From: Dehalococcoidales bacterium
GTDB lineage: Bacteria > Chloroflexota > Dehalococcoidia > Dehalococcoidales > UBA2162
NCBI GenBank assembly: GCA_030648675.1
Contig: JAUSGV010000127.1
Span: 1 to 13,069 of the forward strand
Length of the DNA stretch: 13,069 bases
Direction: 5' to 3'
Within the stretch, counting starts at the first letter, position 1. Each line of letters opens with the position of its first letter. Positions 12,782-13,069 of this stretch are shown in pieces. The notes under the pieces are model-generated. The model searched no databases, was not told the origin of the DNA, and saw only the letters and a list, made by a program, of their open reading frames with translations. The position numbers and the translations under genes were made by a program.

Positions 12782-13069
12782 ATGAATAAAGGTAAACCTC
12801 CGAACGGGCAAAGTAGTTGCGTCGAAGTAAACGGGCTGTGGAAAATTTTCGGGAACAAACCGGACGAAATCCTTAACGGCAGCCTTAGAAATGCCGCTCG
12901 CCGGGAGATCCGGGAAAAGACCGGTAAAATCCTTGCCATACGGAATGCATCTTTCGAGGTAAAAGAAGGTGAAATTTTCGTTGTCATGGGGTTGTCCGGT
13001 AGCGGGAAGTCGACACTTATTCGCTGCATTTTGCGTCTCATAGAACCGACAGCCGGAAGCATCTTGATA
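12782..13069 (+). CDS. proV: Betaine ABC transporter ATP-binding protein, N-terminal fragment (partial)
   Basis: Ninety-six codons from the ATG at 12782 run to the window edge. The frame shows VEVNGLWKIFG, a short insert (REIREKTGKILAIRNASFEV) typical of ProV/OpuAA between the first strands, and Walker A in VVMGLSGSGKSTLIRCILRL followed by IEPTAGSIL. The Walker B motif, signature motif and any C-terminal CBS domains lie beyond the window. A GGGAG site stands just upstream. The ATPase should power uptake with the OpuAC-like lipoprotein; the permease gene (ProW/OpuAB) is not in view and probably follows. Confidence 0.92.
   Translation, partial: MNKGKPPNGQSSCVEVNGLWKIFGNKPDEILNGSLRNAARREIREKTGKILAIRNASFEVKEGEIFVVMGLSGSGKSTLIRCILRLIEPTAGSILI

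Noticed and set aside
12625..13062. Minus-strand frame at the right edge
   Set aside because: It lies opposite the ProX-like lipoprotein end and the ProV start, whose Walker A motif is clear. No ribosome-binding site or known domain is present.

Overview
The window looks like the chromosome of an anaerobic bacterium of middling GC content. It carries a siroheme-dependent (Ahb) haem pathway instead of the classical protoporphyrin route, with compact, fused, tightly overlapping genes. Together these fit a Dehalococcoidia-type Chloroflexota or a similar anaerobe. That placement is inferred from gene content and I could not test it by search.

Positions 9949 down to 1 (minus strand) form one long tetrapyrrole operon. 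In transcription order it holds a MerR-type HTH regulator (TTG start), ahbC, an AhbD-AhbA-AhbB fusion, a SirC/Met8-type precorrin-2 dehydrogenase, hemA, a HemC-CobA-HemD triple fusion, hemB, and the first 20 codons of hemL, cut by the window edge. Junctions from the regulator to hemC are 1-4 bp overlaps or 1-3 bp gaps, so these genes are surely co-transcribed. Together they run from glutamyl-tRNA through aminolaevulinate, uroporphyrinogen III, precorrin-2 and sirohydrochlorin to siroheme, then by decarboxylation, deacetylation and oxidative decarboxylation to haem b. No hemE, hemN/F, hemG/Y or hemH is present, and no stand-alone sirohydrochlorin ferrochelatase is seen.

The downstream part of the operon is peppered with short palindromic dispersed repeats. 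A 79-bp element with perfect 10-bp terminal inverted repeats and a second inverted-repeat element fill the hemCD-hemB gap. The hemB-hemL gap is hairpin-rich. Two repeat modules sit in frame inside the HemC-CobA-HemD gene and encode most of the linker between HemC and CobA.

Positions 9950-10278 are a 329-bp AT-rich divergent promoter region. It separates the haem operon from a plus-strand Fe/Mn superoxide dismutase gene that ends in a strong rho-independent terminator.

From about 11010 to the right edge lies a plus-strand betaine-type uptake operon. It has a TetR regulator with an inverted repeat overlapping its likely promoter, an OpuAC/ProX-like lipoprotein overlapping the tetR end, and the first 96 codons of a ProV/OpuAA ATPase cut by the window edge.
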